A stretch of 5,589 bases of DNA from Chloroflexota bacterium (GTDB lineage Bacteria > Chloroflexota > Anaerolineae > Anaerolineales > Anaerolineaceae), in the NCBI GenBank assembly GCA_011053085.1, contig DSBE01000131.1, positions 1-5,589 of the forward strand. Reading direction: 5' to 3'. The notes beneath the pieces were generated by a model that made no database searches, was not told the origin of the DNA, and saw only the letters and a program-made list of their open reading frames with translations. The position numbers were made by a program, and so were the translations under genes. This document shows positions 5,267 through 5,589 of the stretch, piece after piece (the first letter of the stretch is position 1; each line of letters starts with the position of its first letter).

Positions 5267-5272
5267 TTAGCG
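5202..5272 (+). other. attC site of cassette 3
   Basis: 71 bp from GCTCAAC (5202-5208, exact RYYYAAC) to GTTAGCG (5266-5272; GTTAG then two deviations). GCT (5214-5216) pairs with AGC (5258-5260), CACCGG (5218-5223) with CCGGTG (5252-5257) and GTCAAT (5226-5231) with ATTGAC (5245-5250). A5217 is unpaired at the same place as G2402 in the attC of cassette 1, and AC (5224-5225) faces a single A, giving a second extrahelical position. The loop contains CGCTGCG, as in the other site. Equal length and architecture mark the two as one attC family. Confidence 0.82.
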
Positions 5273-5305
5273 TACGTTTCGCGCAGAACAAGGAGAGAAG
5301 GATAT

Positions 5306-5512
5306 ATGAATATTCGCCTTGAAACTATAAATGACTACTCAACAGTCGAAGAACTCACAAGAGAAGCATTCTGGAATCTATATAGGCCAGGATGTGATGA
5401 ACATTATTTATGCCATATACTGAGAGAACATGAGGATTTTATACATGAACTTGATTATCTAGTAGAAATTAATGGAAATATCGTTGCTTCTATAATGTAT
5501 TCTAGAGTTTAG
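5306..5512 (+). pseudogene. GNAT N-acetyltransferase, truncated after 68 residues
   Basis: ATG at 5306 behind AAGGAG (5290-5295). MNIRLETINDYSTVEELTRE, then AFWNLYRPGCDEHYL, FIHELDYLVEINGNIVASIM: this is the N-terminal third of a GNAT-fold acetyltransferase (beta1-alpha1-alpha2-beta2-beta3) of a family that usually runs to about 190-200 residues. The acetyl-CoA binding Q/RxxGxG/A motif lies in the missing part, so the product cannot be an active acetyltransferase. The frame stops at TAG 5510-5512, and no other frame downstream continues the family, so the loss is a breakpoint and not a simple frameshift. It is the gene of a fourth cassette starting at 5267; no matching attC (CGCTAAC) follows inside the window. 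Confidence 0.72.
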
Positions 5513-5589
5513 AGTTTCCACGTAAAAAATGGTTAAAATTTATAAAAAATACTTGACTTTGCCGCGCATTCGCGCGGCCCATTTATCAA
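5513..5589. other. AT-rich tail with a GC-rich hairpin at the breakpoint of cassette 4
   Basis: The sequence changes sharply after the acetyltransferase fragment: a run of A/T-rich bases (5522-5552) followed by a perfect hairpin, GCCGCGC (5561-5567) with GCGCGGC (5572-5578), loop ATTC. TTGACT (5553-5558) resembles a -35 box, but no -10 box lies at a usable distance. There is no T run after the hairpin. The stretch probably belongs to whatever replaced the rest of cassette 4, perhaps an insertion sequence end, but it is too short to identify. Confidence 0.3.

Noticed and set aside
5246..5305. Longer start for the acetyltransferase fragment at 5246
   Set aside because: That start lies inside the attC stem; the ATG at 5306 has its own ribosome binding site and matches the family N-terminus.
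5553..5589. Promoter or IS200/IS605 right end (hairpin then TCAA) at the window edge
   Set aside because: No -10 box at a usable distance, and the hairpin-TCAA resemblance is too short to support an element without the sequence beyond the window.
1..5589. CRISPR array, tRNA or rRNA genes
   Set aside because: No regularly spaced repeats and no tRNA or rRNA signatures seen on either strand.

Overview
This window looks like a decayed, rearranged piece of a bacterial integron gene-cassette array. The support is two well-formed attC sites (2387-2457 and 5202-5272, both 71 bp, with the same unpaired-base pattern), core heptamers of the GTTRRRY type at gene junctions, short promoterless genes that fill the space between those sites, and a C-terminal remnant of an integron-type tyrosine recombinase (3630-3731). 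Mid-range base composition and attC sites of the common proteobacterial kind (a CGCTGCG loop) suggest a chromosomal integron of a proteobacterium. I cannot name the genus.

Layout. Positions 1-114 hold the end of an unidentified host reading frame, cut by cassette insertion. Cassette 1 (115-2451) carries one 752-residue gene joining a DUF262 (GmrS/ParB-like) domain, an HNH-type nuclease domain and a C-terminal Schlafen AlbA_2-type domain, a likely anti-phage defence protein. A second, incomplete cassette begins at 2452 and carries a small TIGR04076-family gene (2544-2822); no attC follows it. From 2823 to about 3770 the window is a patchwork: structured non-coding DNA, a 151-bp element bounded by 23/24-bp inverted repeats, an unidentified C-terminal coding fragment, the 3' end of a group II intron (maturase C-terminus plus domains V and VI), and then the integrase C-terminus. 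An attC-like palindrome (3771-3820) leads into cassette 3 (3815-5266), which carries a 431-residue nitroreductase-fold protein and ends in an attC. A fourth cassette begins at 5267 with a GNAT acetyltransferase gene that breaks off after 68 codons. The window closes in AT-rich DNA with a GC-rich hairpin.

How the parts relate. The cassette genes are all on the + strand but need not act together; they probably depend on transcription from outside, because no convincing promoter is visible. The most interesting item is the DUF262-HNH-AlbA_2 fusion, a single-gene defence candidate on a mobile unit whose ends can be read to the base. The main structural puzzle is that intron and integrase remnants lie between cassettes and point the same way as the cassette genes.
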